64,000 bases of DNA from JAGVSR01 sp963742405 (GTDB lineage Bacteria; Pseudomonadota; Alphaproteobacteria; Rhizobiales; Hyphomicrobiaceae): NCBI GenBank assembly GCA_963742405.1, contig CAVUMB010000007.1, positions 310,001 to 374,000 of the forward strand, given 5' to 3'. Position numbers and translations under genes: made by a program. A model generated the notes under the pieces. The model was given only the letters and a program-made list of their open reading frames with translations. It did no database searches and was not told the origin of the DNA. Shown in pieces: positions 17,221-26,839 of the stretch; position 1 is the first letter of the stretch; each line of letters begins with the position of its first letter.

Positions 17221-17718
17221 ATGAATGTGCAAGAAATGGCCAAAGAAACCACGTCGCGGCCAGCGACGTCGAATCAACTCGATCGCTCACCGATCCATCA
17301 ACTACATCGCGCCGGGCAATGCGCCGCCGATTTGTTCCAGGCCGAGATGGGTTTGGACGATTTGACCCCCCGGCAATATGCCGTGCTACTGACCGTGTCG
17401 CAAAATGAGGGGCTGAGCCAGACGCAGCTTGTCGAGCGGACTGGCATCGACCGGTCGACGCTCGCCGACATCGTTCGCCGCATGTTGAAAAAGGGCCTTT
17501 TGACCCGGCGACGCACCCGTGAAGATGCACGCGCTTATGCCGTGCGCCTGACGGAAGAAGGCTGGAAGTCCCTGCTTAGCGCCAGTCCCGTTGCGCAACG
17601 CGTTGATGAGCGCATCCTCGCCGCACTCCCTCCCGCGCAGCGGGACCGCTTCCTTGCTGATCTCGGTGCAATCATCACCGCCCTTGGCAAGGTTCGAGAT
17701 ACTCCGCCTGCAGTGTGA
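17221..17718 (+). CDS. MarR-family transcriptional regulator
   Basis: This 165-residue winged-helix regulator has the MarR layout: a dimerisation helix, then T-P-R-Q-Y-A-V-L-L-T-V, the recognition region L-S-Q-T-Q-L-V-E-R-T-G-I-D-R-S-T-L-A-D-I-V-R-R and the wing D-A-R-A-Y-A-V-R-L-T-E-E-G. Members usually repress nearby genes and release DNA on binding aromatic or oxidant ligands. No obvious target operon adjoins it, so autoregulation is the safest guess. It is followed by a bidirectional terminator. Confidence 0.87.
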   Translation: MNVQEMAKETTSRPATSNQLDRSPIHQLHRAGQCAADLFQAEMGLDDLTPRQYAVLLTVSQNEGLSQTQLVERTGIDRSTLADIVRRMLKKGLLTRRRTREDARAYAVRLTEEGWKSLLSASPVAQRVDERILAALPPAQRDRFLADLGAIITALGKVRDTPPAV

Positions 17719-17746
17719 ATGCGACGCCGCGACAACTCGAAAATTC

Positions 17747-17777
17747 AAAAACCGCCGGCCACGTCGCAGGCGGTTTT
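17747..17777. terminator. Bidirectional terminator between the MarR gene and asd
   Basis: AAAACCGCC (17748-17756) pairs perfectly with GGCGGTTTT (17769-17777) over a 12-base loop. The flanking A and T runs allow it to end both convergent transcripts. Confidence 0.85.
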
Positions 17778-17801
17778 ATGTGTTGCCACCGCAGCGAGGA
17801 G

Positions 17802-18830
17802 CTAGGCGGCCGACTTCAGCAGATTTTGTTCGATCATCGCTTCAGCGATTTGGACGGCGTTGAGTGCTGCGCCCTTCAGCAGATTGTCGGAAACAATCCA
17901 CAGGGCCAGCCCATTCTCCACGGTTGCGTCCTCGCGGATGCGCGACACGAACGTCGCGAATTCACCCGCCGCTTCGACGGGCGTCGTGTACCCGCCAGGT
18001 TCCCGCTTGTCGACCACGAGGACCCCTGGAGCGTTGCGCAAGATCTCGCGCGCCTCTTCCGGGCTGAGCGGATTCTCAAACTCGATGTTCACCGATTCTG
18101 AATGCCCGACGAACACCGGCACGCGCACGCACGTCGCGGTCAACTTTATCTTCGGATCGAGGATCTTCTTGGTCTCGACAAGCATCTTCCATTCCTCCTT
18201 CGTGTATCCGTCTTCCATGAAGACATCGATGTGAGGAATGCAGTTGAACGCAATCTGCTTGGGGAATTTCTTCGGTTCGACGTCGGTGCCGGGAACGTAC
18301 TTCGACTTTGTCTGCTGCCAAAGTTCATCCATGGCATCCTTGCCGGCGCCCGACACGGATTGATAGGTTGAAACAACGACGCGCTTGATCTTGGCCGCAT
18401 CATGCAGTGGCTTCAGCACCACCACCATCTGCGCCGTCGAGCAATTCGGATTGGCGATAATGTTCTTTTTCGTGTAGCCGCGAATGGCCTCTGGGTTCAC
18501 TTCCGGAACAATGAGCGGCACGTCCTGGTCATAGCGCCAGCACGACGAGTTATCGATCACAACGCAGCCCTTGGCGCCGATCCTCGGACCCCACTCCTTT
18601 GCAACCGCCGAACCGGCCGACATGAGGCATATGTCCGCCTTGGTGAAATCGAACTGCTCGAGATCCTGGCACTTGATCATCCGGTCGCCCCACGACACGT
18701 CGGTACCGACCGAACGGCGCGATGCGAGCGCATGAATTTCGCTGACCGGAAATTGCCGCTCAAGCAGAACATTCATCATTTCACGGCCGACGTTGCCGGT
18801 GGCGCCGACGACGGCAATTCGATAGCCCAT
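17802..18830 (-). CDS. asd: Aspartate-semialdehyde dehydrogenase
   Basis: Asd makes aspartate semialdehyde from aspartyl phosphate with NADPH, the branch point to lysine/DAP, threonine and methionine. The 342-residue enzyme has the NADP fold G-A-T-G-N-V-G at the start, the S-A-G-S-A-V-A-K-E-W loop, the catalytic Cys in N-P-N-C-S-T-A-Q-M, and the H-S-E-S-V-N-I region. The ATG at 18830 (M-G-Y-R-I-A-V-V-G) is chosen over an upstream one at 18869, which would add 13 non-conserved residues. Confidence 0.96.
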   Translation of the reverse strand: MGYRIAVVGATGNVGREMMNVLLERQFPVSEIHALASRRSVGTDVSWGDRMIKCQDLEQFDFTKADICLMSAGSAVAKEWGPRIGAKGCVVIDNSSCWRYDQDVPLIVPEVNPEAIRGYTKKNIIANPNCSTAQMVVVLKPLHDAAKIKRVVVSTYQSVSGAGKDAMDELWQQTKSKYVPGTDVEPKKFPKQIAFNCIPHIDVFMEDGYTKEEWKMLVETKKILDPKIKLTATCVRVPVFVGHSESVNIEFENPLSPEEAREILRNAPGVLVVDKREPGGYTTPVEAAGEFATFVSRIREDATVENGLALWIVSDNLLKGAALNAVQIAEAMIEQNLLKSAA

Positions 18831-19128
18831 GACGTAAGGTCCTTGATTTTGCCGCCGAATGCGGAGCATTGGCGAGCCGCAGGCGACTGAGGTGTTTGCG
18901 TAGCGATCCCTTACGCGGGCTCGCTGCCCGATTCAAGGCGGAGATGGTCGCGGCGGCCTGTGCCAGCAGAGGTTCAAGTTCAGGTGGGGGTGCAGTTGCC
19001 ATGCCGTTAGCCGTCATTCGCCACGAGAGCGCCCATTCGTTGGACTTCTCTGCGCGCTTCGTATTGATCATGCTCGCAGCCTTGATCATGAACCGTGTTG
19101 TGATCGGGCCAGATGTGGGGTTGGGCAG

Positions 19129-19563
19129 ATGCGCATTCTTAAAGCCATGACCGTGATCGGTTGCTGCACAGCCACCGCGGGAGCCGGCAGTTCCAATCCC
19201 GTCTGGATGGCGCCTGAAGACCTGGCGGCGACCTTCGGTGGCCGCAGCATCGCCGGTGAATATGAGAACGGTGACACCTTCGAGGAAACCTATGCCGAGG
19301 ACGGTTCGATCTCATATCGCGATGTCCGTCGGGCCTCGGCCGGCAAATGGTCGATCCGCGCCGGCACGCTGTGTACTATCTACGACGCCGATCCGAGTGG
19401 CGGCTGTTACCGCGTCCGCCGTGCCAGCGAAAATTGCTTTGAATTCCATTTCATTGCCCGAACAGAAGAGCAGGTCGAAACAACGCCCGGCAAACCGGAT
19501 TGGACCGCGCGGGGATGGCTTTCGAACCAGCCAAAAACCTGCGTCGATGGTGAAAGTGTCTAA
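19129..19563 (+). CDS. Hypothetical secreted protein, DUF995-like
   Basis: This 144-residue protein has a short N-terminal hydrophobic segment (M-T-V-I-G-C-C-T-A-T-A) that may be a signal or lipoprotein peptide. It is followed by a compact beta-rich domain with several Cys: G-R-S-I-A-G-E-Y-E-N-G-D-T-F, G-K-W-S-I-R-A-G-T-L-C-T-I-Y-D, G-G-C-Y-R-V and N-C-F-E-F-H-F. The spacing resembles alphaproteobacterial DUF995-type envelope proteins, whose function is unknown. The Cys pairs suggest disulfides in the periplasm. Confidence 0.6.
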   Translation: MRILKAMTVIGCCTATAGAGSSNPVWMAPEDLAATFGGRSIAGEYENGDTFEETYAEDGSISYRDVRRASAGKWSIRAGTLCTIYDADPSGGCYRVRRASENCFEFHFIARTEEQVETTPGKPDWTARGWLSNQPKTCVDGESV

Positions 19564-19629
19564 CCTCTCCCGTCGGCGGAACCAGATCGCTCGCCGCGCC
19601 GTTGCCAGGCGGCTCTATGGAGATCAAAC

Positions 19630-20511
19630 ATGCAACAGGACGGTGCCACCTTCAGCCGCATGGAGAGCGTCGCCGCCGCCTCTGGTCAATTTCTGATCGG
19701 TGGAGACATGCCAGTCAATCGACTGGGGTTCGGCGCTATGCGCATTACCGGGGCCGGCATCTGGGGCGAACCCGAAGACCCTGCCGAAGCCGAACGGACG
19801 CTGCGCCGCGTTCCAGAACTCGGGATCAACTTCATCGATACCGCTGATAGTTACGGTCCTGAAGTCAGCGAACGGATGCTATGTCGCGTTCTTCATCCCT
19901 ATTCCGGGATCATTGTTGCGACGAAGGGTGGTCTCGTCAGGCCCGGCCCAAACGAATGGAACTCCCTCGGCCGTCCCGACTACTTGCGACAGCAGGTTTA
20001 CGTCAGCTTGCGAAGACTTGCCGTAGAGCGCATCGATCTCTGGCAACTCCACCGCATCGATCCGGCCGTTCCGCGCGAAGCGCAATTCGCCGCCATTGCC
20101 GCAATGCAGAAGGAGGGCCTGATTCGCCACGTTGGTCTGAGTGAAGTCGGCATCAACGATATTGAGGCTGCGAGTAGACATTTTCGCGTCGCCACCGTGC
20201 AGAACCTTTTCAATCTTGCCAATCGCAAGAGCGAACCTGTGCTCGACTATTGCGCACGCAACGGGATCGGATTCATTCCGTGGTTCCCGCTTGCCGCGGG
20301 CGGACTGGCCAAACCCGGCTCGCAGCTCGACCGGATGTCCGCGACATATCAGGCATCGCCAAGCCAGATTGCTCTGGCTTGGCTGCTGCGCCGCAGCCCC
20401 GTCATGCTGCCCATTCCCGGCACCGGGAAGGTCAATCATCTCGAACAGAACACGGCCGCCGCAAGCATCAAACTGTGTGATGAAGATTTTGCCGCGCTGA
20501 ATGCGATGTAA
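19630..20511 (+). CDS. Aldo/keto reductase
   Basis: This 293-residue TIM-barrel NADPH oxidoreductase has the family motifs L-G-F-G-A-M-R-I-T-G, I-N-F-I-D-T-A-D-S-Y-G with the catalytic Tyr, V-A-T-K-G-G with the catalytic Lys, L-W-Q-L-H-R-I-D with the His, and G-L-S-E-V. The C-terminal P-I-P-G-T-G-K-V loop binds the NADP phosphate. It belongs to the aldehyde-reducing AKR group common in soil bacteria. The substrate cannot be inferred. It begins 66 bp after the preceding gene and may share its transcript. Confidence 0.9.
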   Translation: MQQDGATFSRMESVAAASGQFLIGGDMPVNRLGFGAMRITGAGIWGEPEDPAEAERTLRRVPELGINFIDTADSYGPEVSERMLCRVLHPYSGIIVATKGGLVRPGPNEWNSLGRPDYLRQQVYVSLRRLAVERIDLWQLHRIDPAVPREAQFAAIAAMQKEGLIRHVGLSEVGINDIEAASRHFRVATVQNLFNLANRKSEPVLDYCARNGIGFIPWFPLAAGGLAKPGSQLDRMSATYQASPSQIALAWLLRRSPVMLPIPGTGKVNHLEQNTAAASIKLCDEDFAALNAM

Positions 20512-20587
20512 GAGCCCGTCAGAAATATCCCCATTAATCAAATGTTAACCAGCACTATGGGAACGTGCCGCAGTTCCGCTTCCGTTC

Positions 20588-20890
20588 ATGGGCCTGCGTA
20601 TGCCCCGGCTCTATAAATTCGTGTTGCTCGGCTTCTTCGCCTACGCGGTCGTCACCGCGTCGCCGGATCAGCAAGCGCGCATGGGTGCGGGCCTTGTTGC
20701 CGTCAAAGATGCCGCAATCGAGGCTTGCACACGCGATGGCGCACCGTGCACAAGTGCCCTGCAATATGTTGGCGGCGCCGTCACCCAAACCCTCCGCGAC
20801 GAGCCTGCCCCCTGGCTGGATGAACAGTCCAAACGGTCTGCGCCCCTGTCGCAGAGCATAACGCCGCCGCCCAGCCGCTCGTCACTCTAG
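20588..20890 (+). CDS. Hypothetical protein
   Basis: This open frame encodes 100 residues. The N-terminal 25 form a hydrophobic stretch (L-Y-K-F-V-L-L-G-F-F-A-Y-A-V-V) like an uncleaved anchor or signal peptide. The rest is polar, with two Cys, ending in a Ser/Pro-rich tail. Its codon use looks coding. No family is recognised, and a start at the second Met (20600) is equally possible. Confidence 0.5.
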   Translation: MGLRMPRLYKFVLLGFFAYAVVTASPDQQARMGAGLVAVKDAAIEACTRDGAPCTSALQYVGGAVTQTLRDEPAPWLDEQSKRSAPLSQSITPPPSRSSL

Positions 20891-21002
20891 ATAACGACCT
20901 GTCTTGGACGTGCTGATCATCGACGCGATGGTATGGCCGCCTTGAAACGTAACCGTCTTCGCGGCGTATAATCGACGGTCGAAGTCTGGAAAGGTCGCGT
21001 TC

Positions 21003-21527
21003 GTGATGCCGCCACCCGTTGTAAAGCAATCCCTGTTGAGTGCGTTGATCACGTCGCCGGTGCGGCCTGGGCGGCTGACGTGGATCGGCGTGCGGCCCGA
21101 ACGGCGGGCACCACTCGCTGTCAGCGGGTCGGCGGTGTTGGTCGCTGGTCGCGGGATCGAAGGTGACCACTATCAGACGAGCAACAACGGCGCTCGCCAA
21201 GTGACGCTGATCGCTTCGGAAGATCTCGCCGCCATCGCAGCGTTTCTCGGCCAGGAGACAGTTGATCCCGGTCTCTTACGCCGGAATTTCGTCACCGCCG
21301 GGATCAATCTCGTCGCGATGAAGCGCCGGCTTTTTAGAATTGGCGGTGCTCTACTTGAAGCCACTGGCGAGTGCGCTCCGTGCAGCCGGATGGAAGATGC
21401 CTTCGGCTCCGGCGGCTATAGCGCCGTACGCGGTCGTGGGGGTCTCACAGCGCGTATCCTCGAAGGCGCAACGGTTGTCATCGGTGACGAGATTGCTCCA
21501 GTGCCCATCGAAGCGGCCGACAGCTGA
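21003..21527 (+). CDS. MOSC domain-containing protein
   Basis: This 174-residue protein consists of a MOSC domain, the molybdenum-cofactor sulfurase C-terminal type domain found in sulfur-carrier or molybdenum-handling proteins. It shows G-R-G-I-E-G-D-H-Y, R-Q-V-T-L-I-A-S-E-D, L-R-R-N-F-V-T-A-G-I-N-L and the conserved Cys in E-A-T-G-E-C-A-P-C-S-R-M. The start is one of two adjacent ATGs at about 21006; the frame opens at 21003. It is convergent with the P1 peptidase gene (12 bp gap). Confidence 0.85.
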   Translation: MMPPPVVKQSLLSALITSPVRPGRLTWIGVRPERRAPLAVSGSAVLVAGRGIEGDHYQTSNNGARQVTLIASEDLAAIAAFLGQETVDPGLLRRNFVTAGINLVAMKRRLFRIGGALLEATGECAPCSRMEDAFGSGGYSAVRGRGGLTARILEGATVVIGDEIAPVPIEAADS

Positions 21528-21539
21528 TCGATCGACTGA

Positions 21540-22616
21540 TCAGCTATCGGTCCTGCGGAACATGGCGGCCAGCACCGCTGTATCGATCCCGCGGCAGACG
21601 CCGCCTGGTGGCTTCACGGTCGCAACGTCCTCACCCGCGACGAGAGCGTTAATGACGGCTTCCTCGATCGCTTCAACCACGGCAAGATAGAACGGGTCGA
21701 GCAATTCGCCATTGAATTCGGTCTTAGTGAGTTGGGGCGGCGCAAGCTGCGGGAGAGGTCCGGCGTCGGCAACTGAAAACGCCAGGAAAATGTCACCCGA
21801 ACTGTGACCGCCTGGAGTTCCGCCGCGCCCGATACCGATCGCCGCACGTTTGGCGGTTTGGCGTAGCTGGAGGCCCGACAGCGGCGCGTCCGTTGCGATG
21901 ATAACGATGATCGAACCGCGCTCGCGATCGTAAAGCCGACCTTGCATCAGCTTCTGGCCAACCGGCTGGCCAAGGATCGTGAGCCATGGCCGAAGTCCGT
22001 GATTGGCCTGAACCAGCGCGCCGACCGTGACGCGCGAGTCGCCCATCTCGATGATCCGCGACGATGTTCCAGTGCCGCCTTTGAATTCATAGGCAATCAT
22101 GCCGTTGCCGCCACCGGTCGATCCTTCGGCGACCGCCCCGGACTGTGCCGCTTCGATGGCGGCAAGGGCATGTTCGGGCCGCACGGCGAGCGTATTGATA
22201 TCGTTCAAAACGCCGTCATAGGTCTCGGCGACGACCGGCATGGCCCAGGCATGCTCGTCGCGAAAATAAGTGTCGTAATTGCGGATCATCCAGCGTACCG
22301 CGCCCTCGTGCACCGCGCCGACGCCATGTGTATTCGTAATGCAAACCGGCCCGACAAAATATCCCGCGTCGTCGATCCAATGCGTTCCAGTCATTTCGCC
22401 GTTGCCGTTGAGCGCAAAATGTCCAGCCGCAACAGGGACAGGCACGCCGCGATCATCGCGCGGCCGAATGGCGGTGACGCCTGTGCGCAGGCTCCGGGCC
22501 GGATCGTTCAGTGTCGTGAAGCCAACGCACACGCCGGCAACGTCGGTAATGGCGTTGAAGGGGCCGGTCGTACCAGGAAACGGCAAGCCCAATTCGCGCG
22601 CCCGGGGCCGCCTCAT
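21540..22616 (-). CDS. P1 family peptidase (DmpA-like aminopeptidase)
   Basis: This 358-residue self-processing Ntn-type hydrolase is of the DmpA / L-aminopeptidase family. It shows I-T-D-V-A-G-V-C-V-G-F-T-T-L near the start, T-N-T-H-G-V-G, G-G-G-N-G-M and the cleavage site G-G-H-S-S-G-D-I-F-L-A-F with the nucleophilic Ser at the new N terminus of the beta chain. DmpA members release N-terminal D- or L-residues from small peptides. The ATG at 22616 is preferred to one at 22649 because the family begins near R-E-L-G-L-P-F. Confidence 0.88.
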   Translation of the reverse strand: MRRPRARELGLPFPGTTGPFNAITDVAGVCVGFTTLNDPARSLRTGVTAIRPRDDRGVPVPVAAGHFALNGNGEMTGTHWIDDAGYFVGPVCITNTHGVGAVHEGAVRWMIRNYDTYFRDEHAWAMPVVAETYDGVLNDINTLAVRPEHALAAIEAAQSGAVAEGSTGGGNGMIAYEFKGGTGTSSRIIEMGDSRVTVGALVQANHGLRPWLTILGQPVGQKLMQGRLYDRERGSIIVIIATDAPLSGLQLRQTAKRAAIGIGRGGTPGGHSSGDIFLAFSVADAGPLPQLAPPQLTKTEFNGELLDPFYLAVVEAIEEAVINALVAGEDVATVKPPGGVCRGIDTAVLAAMFRRTDS

Positions 22617-22682
22617 CGGGCGCCTTCCTCCGGAGAAAGATGGTTGCAAGTCACGGCGACCCCTCTGTGCACAAAGAGCAGG

Positions 22683-23798
22683 TTAGACGACCAGCCGCGT
22701 GACTTCGTCGACAATCGCCTTGCCCATCTCGCTCGTGCCGACCTTCGTCATGCCCGGCTGCATGATGTCCCCCGTCCGAAGACCCTTGTCGAGGACGGCT
22801 GCGATGGCCCGATCGACGATGTCGGCTTCTGTTGCCATATTGAGTGAGTAGCGCAGTGCCATGCCGAACGAGGCCAGCGTCGCGATCGGGTTGGCCAGGC
22901 CCTGACCAGCGATATCGGGCGCCGAACCGTGCACCGGCTCGTAAAGCGACATCCGCTTGCCTGTTGCGGGATCGGGCGCTCCGAGCGACGCCGATGGCAG
23001 CATGCCCAGAGATCCTGTGCACATCGCTGCCTCGTCGGACAACACATCGCCGAACAGGTTGTCAGTCACGATCACGTCAAACTGCTTCGGGTTGCGCACA
23101 AGTTGCATCGCGCAATTGTCGGCCAGGATATGTTCCAGACGAACGTCCGGCGCGTAAGATGCGTGCACAGCCGACACGACCTCTTTCCAAAGAACACCCG
23201 TGCGCATCACGTTGTGCTTCTCCGCCGAATGGACTTTGTTGCTCCTCTTGCGGGCAAGATCGAAAGCGACTTTTGCGATGCGTTCGATCTCGTGCGTCGT
23301 GTAAAGCTGTGTATCGACGGCGCGCTTTTGCCCGTTCTCTAGTGTTACGATTTCTTTGGGTTCGCCGAAATAAACGCCGCCGGTCAGCTCGCGCACGATC
23401 ATGATGTCGAGACCCTCGACAAGTTCGCGCTTCAGCGACGACGCATCGGCAAGCGCCGGGTAACAAATAGCCGGACGCAGGTTGGCGAATAGACCGAGAT
23501 CCTTTCGCAGGCGAAGCAGCCCGGCTTCTGGACGCGCTGCGTAGGGAACGCCGGCCCACTTCGGCCCGCCGACGGCACCGAAGATAACGGCATCTGCCGC
23601 CTTGGCCTTGGCAACGCATGCATCCGTTACGGCGACGCCATGCGCATCAAATGCGGCTCCGCCCACCAGATCGGATTCGGTCTCGAATCGCACCGCATTC
23701 TTGCGCGTGTTAAAAAATGCAATCAGCCGCTCCACCTCGGCCATGGTCTCGACGCCGATGCCGTCGCCGGGAAGCAGGAGAAGTTTCTTAATGGCCAT
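22683..23798 (-). CDS. leuB: 3-isopropylmalate dehydrogenase
   Basis: LeuB oxidises and decarboxylates 3-isopropylmalate in leucine synthesis, using NAD+. The 371-residue enzyme has L-L-L-P-G-D-G-I-G at the start, the V-R-E-L-T-G-G-V-Y-F-G segment, the catalytic Tyr/Lys region, V-T-D-N-L-F-G-D-V-L-S-D-E (metal-binding Asp residues) and Y-E-P-V-H-G-S-A-P-D-I-A-G. No leuC or leuD adjoins it. It is followed by the P1 peptidase gene on the same strand. Confidence 0.97.
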   Translation of the reverse strand: MAIKKLLLLPGDGIGVETMAEVERLIAFFNTRKNAVRFETESDLVGGAAFDAHGVAVTDACVAKAKAADAVIFGAVGGPKWAGVPYAARPEAGLLRLRKDLGLFANLRPAICYPALADASSLKRELVEGLDIMIVRELTGGVYFGEPKEIVTLENGQKRAVDTQLYTTHEIERIAKVAFDLARKRSNKVHSAEKHNVMRTGVLWKEVVSAVHASYAPDVRLEHILADNCAMQLVRNPKQFDVIVTDNLFGDVLSDEAAMCTGSLGMLPSASLGAPDPATGKRMSLYEPVHGSAPDIAGQGLANPIATLASFGMALRYSLNMATEADIVDRAIAAVLDKGLRTGDIMQPGMTKVGTSEMGKAIVDEVTRLVV

Positions 23799-23929
23799 GA
23801 AGGGAGGTTCCGTCGCGAGCGTTTCTCGAACAATGTGGCCAAACTGCTAGCGGCTGTAGGGGCGTCTCGCAAGCGTGACGCCCCATCAAGGTCGTCGCGT
23901 CGCAGGTTTCACGGGATTGAACCAAGTCG

Positions 23930-24517
23930 TCAGCCTAGTCCGGGCATCGTCAGGGCCAGAGTGAACCCCTGCGCGGTGAAGTAAGCCCCGGCCGCTGCCA
24001 ACGCTCCGCTGATCGCCAGCAGAAACGTTCCCCGGGTGATGATCGAAATGGACGCCAGAACGATTGCAATCTGCAGGAAGGCTTCGCCGTAATCGAAGTA
24101 AGGGTCCTTGCGCATGGCGACATCGCGCTCGGCTTCCAAGCGTTTGCCCTTCTCGAAAAGCTGATCGAGACCTTCGCGCTGGTCGACAGGCTTCGCCGCA
24201 TCCCCCGCCGTCAGGATGTCATCCTGTTTCTTGTAGTCGGCAATCTTGGCTTCGATCGCCGACCGGCCGTCCGCCGTCAGATTGGGAACGGATTGGAGTT
24301 GCAGCCCGAGACTGTCGGCTTCGACACGCAGCACGTGCCGGCGCATGTTCTTGGCCTGGAAAAACGCCCAAGTGTTCGCGGCCTCGATGTTCTTCAACGT
24401 CGCATCTTTTGCGGCATTGCCCCCGCCGGTCGAGCAGATCGCGAGCAAAACGGCAAGAATGCCGATGTAGACGCCGATCGAGCCGATCCCGATCCCGCCC
24501 GTTTTCGTTTTCGGCAT
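23930..24517 (-). CDS. DUF4337-type membrane protein
   Basis: This 195-residue protein has an N-terminal membrane helix (I-G-V-Y-I-G-I-L-A-V-L-L-A-I), a long soluble central region with N-T-W-A-F-F-Q-A-K-N-M-R-R, and two hydrophobic helices at the C terminus. This layout matches DUF4337. Function is unknown. It lies 11 bp after the gpmA stop on the same strand and may be the last gene of a ppa/dapB/gpmA transcript. Confidence 0.75.
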   Translation of the reverse strand: MPKTKTGGIGIGSIGVYIGILAVLLAICSTGGGNAAKDATLKNIEAANTWAFFQAKNMRRHVLRVEADSLGLQLQSVPNLTADGRSAIEAKIADYKKQDDILTAGDAAKPVDQREGLDQLFEKGKRLEAERDVAMRKDPYFDYGEAFLQIAIVLASISIITRGTFLLAISGALAAAGAYFTAQGFTLALTMPGLG

Positions 24518-24528
24518 CCCGCGTCAAG

Positions 24529-25214
24529 TCATCCCATACCATCGTCGCCCCCCTTGGCAGTCACGAGATCCGTGCGCCGCACGACAGACCCGCTCGCGTC
24601 CAGTTCGTAAACAATCGGCGCTGCGGTCGCCAACTCACGGGCAATGATCTCGGCTCCCGGTCAGTCCCTCGAGCCGCATGATCAGCGCGCGCAGAGAGTT
24701 GCCGTGCGCGGCGACGATCACCGACTTGCCGGCATTCGACCATCGGCCAGATGAAAGTCTCATAGTAAGGCAGCACGCGGGCGGCCGTATCCTTCAGGCT
24801 TTCGCCGCCCGGTGGCGGAATGTCGTAGCTGCGCCGCCAGCGCGCGACCATCTCTTCACCGAACCGCTGCTTGGCCTCGTCCTTGTTGAGGCCCGACAGT
24901 TGTCCGTAGTCGCGTTCGTTAAGGCGGGCGTCGCGTTCGATCGGAACGCCGGCCTGACCCATCACGTCCAAAATAATGTCGAGCGTGTTCTGCGCGCGGC
25001 GCAGTTTGCTCGTAAACGCGAGATCGAATTTCAGCCCATGATCGCGCAACACGCGCCCGGCCCATCGGGCTTCGATCATGCCTTTTTCGGTCAGGTCGGG
25101 ATCGCGCCAGCCCGTGAACAAGTTCAACCGGTTCCATTCGCTTTGACCATGCCGCACCAGCACGAGCGTCCGCGGCTTGGGTCCATGCTCGGGTTTGGGC
25201 TGGTGCTTCTGCAT
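24529..25214 (-). CDS. gpmA: 2,3-bisphosphoglycerate-dependent phosphoglycerate mutase (frameshifted in this sequence)
   Basis: This enzyme interconverts 3- and 2-phosphoglycerate, the step that feeds phosphoenolpyruvate to the serine cycle. The N-terminal part has L-V-R-H-G-Q-S-E-W-N with the phospho-His, followed by G-W-R-D-P-D-L-T-E-K-G, R-A-Q-N-T and E-R-D-Y-G-Q-L-S-G-L-N-K. Extra bases near 24734 and 24656-24658 break the frame. Removing them gives A-G-K-S-V-I-V-A-A-H-G-N-S-L-R-A-L-I and an uninterrupted 227-residue protein ending at 24529. The ATG at 25214 is chosen. Confidence 0.9.
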
Positions 25215-25231
25215 CGTTGCTGCGATCGCTC

Positions 25232-26039
25232 TCACAAACCGAGGACATCGGTCATGGAGAACAGTCCGGGACCCTTGCCCCGTCCCCACAGCGCAGCTTT
25301 CACCGCGCCCCGGGCGAAGATGCTGCGATCCGAAGCGTGATGGCGGATCGAGATCTCCTCGCCCTCGCCAGCAAAAATAACGGTGTGATCGCCCACAACG
25401 CTGCCGCCGCGCAACGTTGCAAAACCGATGTCGCCCCGCCGACGCGGACCGGTATGCCCGTCACGCACGCGCACGGATGCCGTCGTCAGATCGACCCCGC
25501 GGCCTTTCGCGGCGGCTTTGCCGAGCATCAGGGCTGTGCCTGAAGGCGCATCGACCTTGTGCCTGTGATGCATCTCGATGATTTCGATGTCCCAGTCGGC
25601 ATCGAGAATGGCTGCCGACCCGTTCCGTAAGCGCCGCGGTGAGATTGACGCCGAGGCTCATGTTTCCTGACTTAATGATCGTGGCGTGGCGCGCTGCCGC
25701 CGCGATTGCCGCATCCATCACCGCATCGAGACCCGTCGTACCGATCACATGGACAATGCGGGCGTTGGCCGCCAGACCGGCCATGTCCACCGTCGCCTTG
25801 GGCGAAGTGAAGTCGATGATCGCATCCGACCGGGCGATCAGCTCCAGGGCGTCTGCCGTAACGCGGACGCCGTTCGCACCAAGTCCGGCGAGTTCACCCA
25901 GGTCGCGGCCGAGATCCGGGCAGGAGGGCGCTTCCACCCCCCCCGAAAGGGTGCAGGCGGGGTCCGCGGCGATGGCCCGGACAAGTTCGCGACCCATGCG
26001 GCCGGCGGCACCCATCACGGCGATCTTCATCTCTGGCAC
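25232..26039 (-). CDS. dapB: 4-hydroxy-tetrahydrodipicolinate reductase (frameshifted in this sequence)
   Basis: DapB reduces the dihydrodipicolinate precursor in DAP/lysine synthesis. The NAD(P) fold G-A-A-G-R-M-G-R-E and D-F-T-S-P-K-A-T are followed by G-T-T-G-L, S-G-N-M-S-L-G-V-N and, past one extra base at about 25613, E-M-H-H-R-H-K-V-D-A-P-S-G-T-A with the catalytic His and Lys. The corrected protein is 268 residues. The start is GTG at 26039: GGAGG lies 6 bases upstream. The internal ATG at 26030 has no such site. gpmA begins 17 bp downstream. Confidence 0.92.
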
Positions 26040-26132
26040 GCGAGGCCTCCGCTCCGTCGGTTGCGCCGGGATATAGCAACCGCCAACCCAAGCGGGAAGT
26101 GCGTCAAGGCGAACACGGTGAGCGGCTGGGGA

Positions 26133-26666
26133 TTACTTCGGACTTGCCGCCCGCTGCATCGCCTCTTTGATCAGCCGCGCGGCCTCAGAGGCATCCCCCC
26201 AGTGGTGGATCTTTACCCATTTGTTGGGCTCCAAATCCTTGTAATGGGCGAAGAAATGTTCGATTTGTTCAGTCGTGATGGACGGCAGGTCCGAGTAGTT
26301 TTTCACCTTGCTGTAGCGTTGGGTGAGTTTGTCGCTTGGAACAGCGATGATTTTTTCATCCCCGCCGCCGTCATCTTCCATGACCAGCACGCCGATCGGC
26401 CGGCAATTGATGACCGCGCCAGGAAAGATCGCCCGGGTATTGCAGACCAGCACGTCGATCGGATCGCCGTCTGCTGAAAGGGTATGGGGGACGAACCCAT
26501 AGTTTCCGGGGTAACGCATCGGGGTGTACAGGAAGCGATCGACAAAGAGCGTGCCGGACGCCTTGTCCATCTCGTATTTGATCGGCTCCCCGCCAACAGG
26601 AACTTCGATAATGACGTTGATGTCGTCCGGCGGGTTCTTGCCCGCTGGAATAGCTTCGATGCGCAT
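26133..26666 (-). CDS. ppa: Inorganic pyrophosphatase
   Basis: This soluble family I pyrophosphatase hydrolyses PPi to phosphate. The 177-residue protein has I-E-V-P-V-G-G-E-P-I-K-Y-E, Y-P-G-N-Y-G-F-V-P, the metal-binding D-G-D-P-I-D-V-L-V signature, and D-D-G-G-G-D-E-K-I-I-A-V-P. In this pathway context it also pulls forward pyrophosphate-releasing activation reactions. Same strand as dapB, 93 bp upstream of it. Confidence 0.96.
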   Translation of the reverse strand: MRIEAIPAGKNPPDDINVIIEVPVGGEPIKYEMDKASGTLFVDRFLYTPMRYPGNYGFVPHTLSADGDPIDVLVCNTRAIFPGAVINCRPIGVLVMEDDGGGDEKIIAVPSDKLTQRYSKVKNYSDLPSITTEQIEHFFAHYKDLEPNKWVKIHHWGDASEAARLIKEAMQRAASPK

Positions 26667-26839
26667 CGAGTGGCCCCGTTGTTGTTTTGGCGCGTGTCGG
26701 AGGTGGAGGGTCTAAGCCGCGCGCAGTTTGCCCCAGGGCGGGGCAGGAAAGATAGAACCAGAAGGTCGAACTCTCGGGTTGGCTGACCTACCCCGCAGGT
26801 TCAGCCGCTATGAGTACCAGCAGCAATTCAATTGCGCGG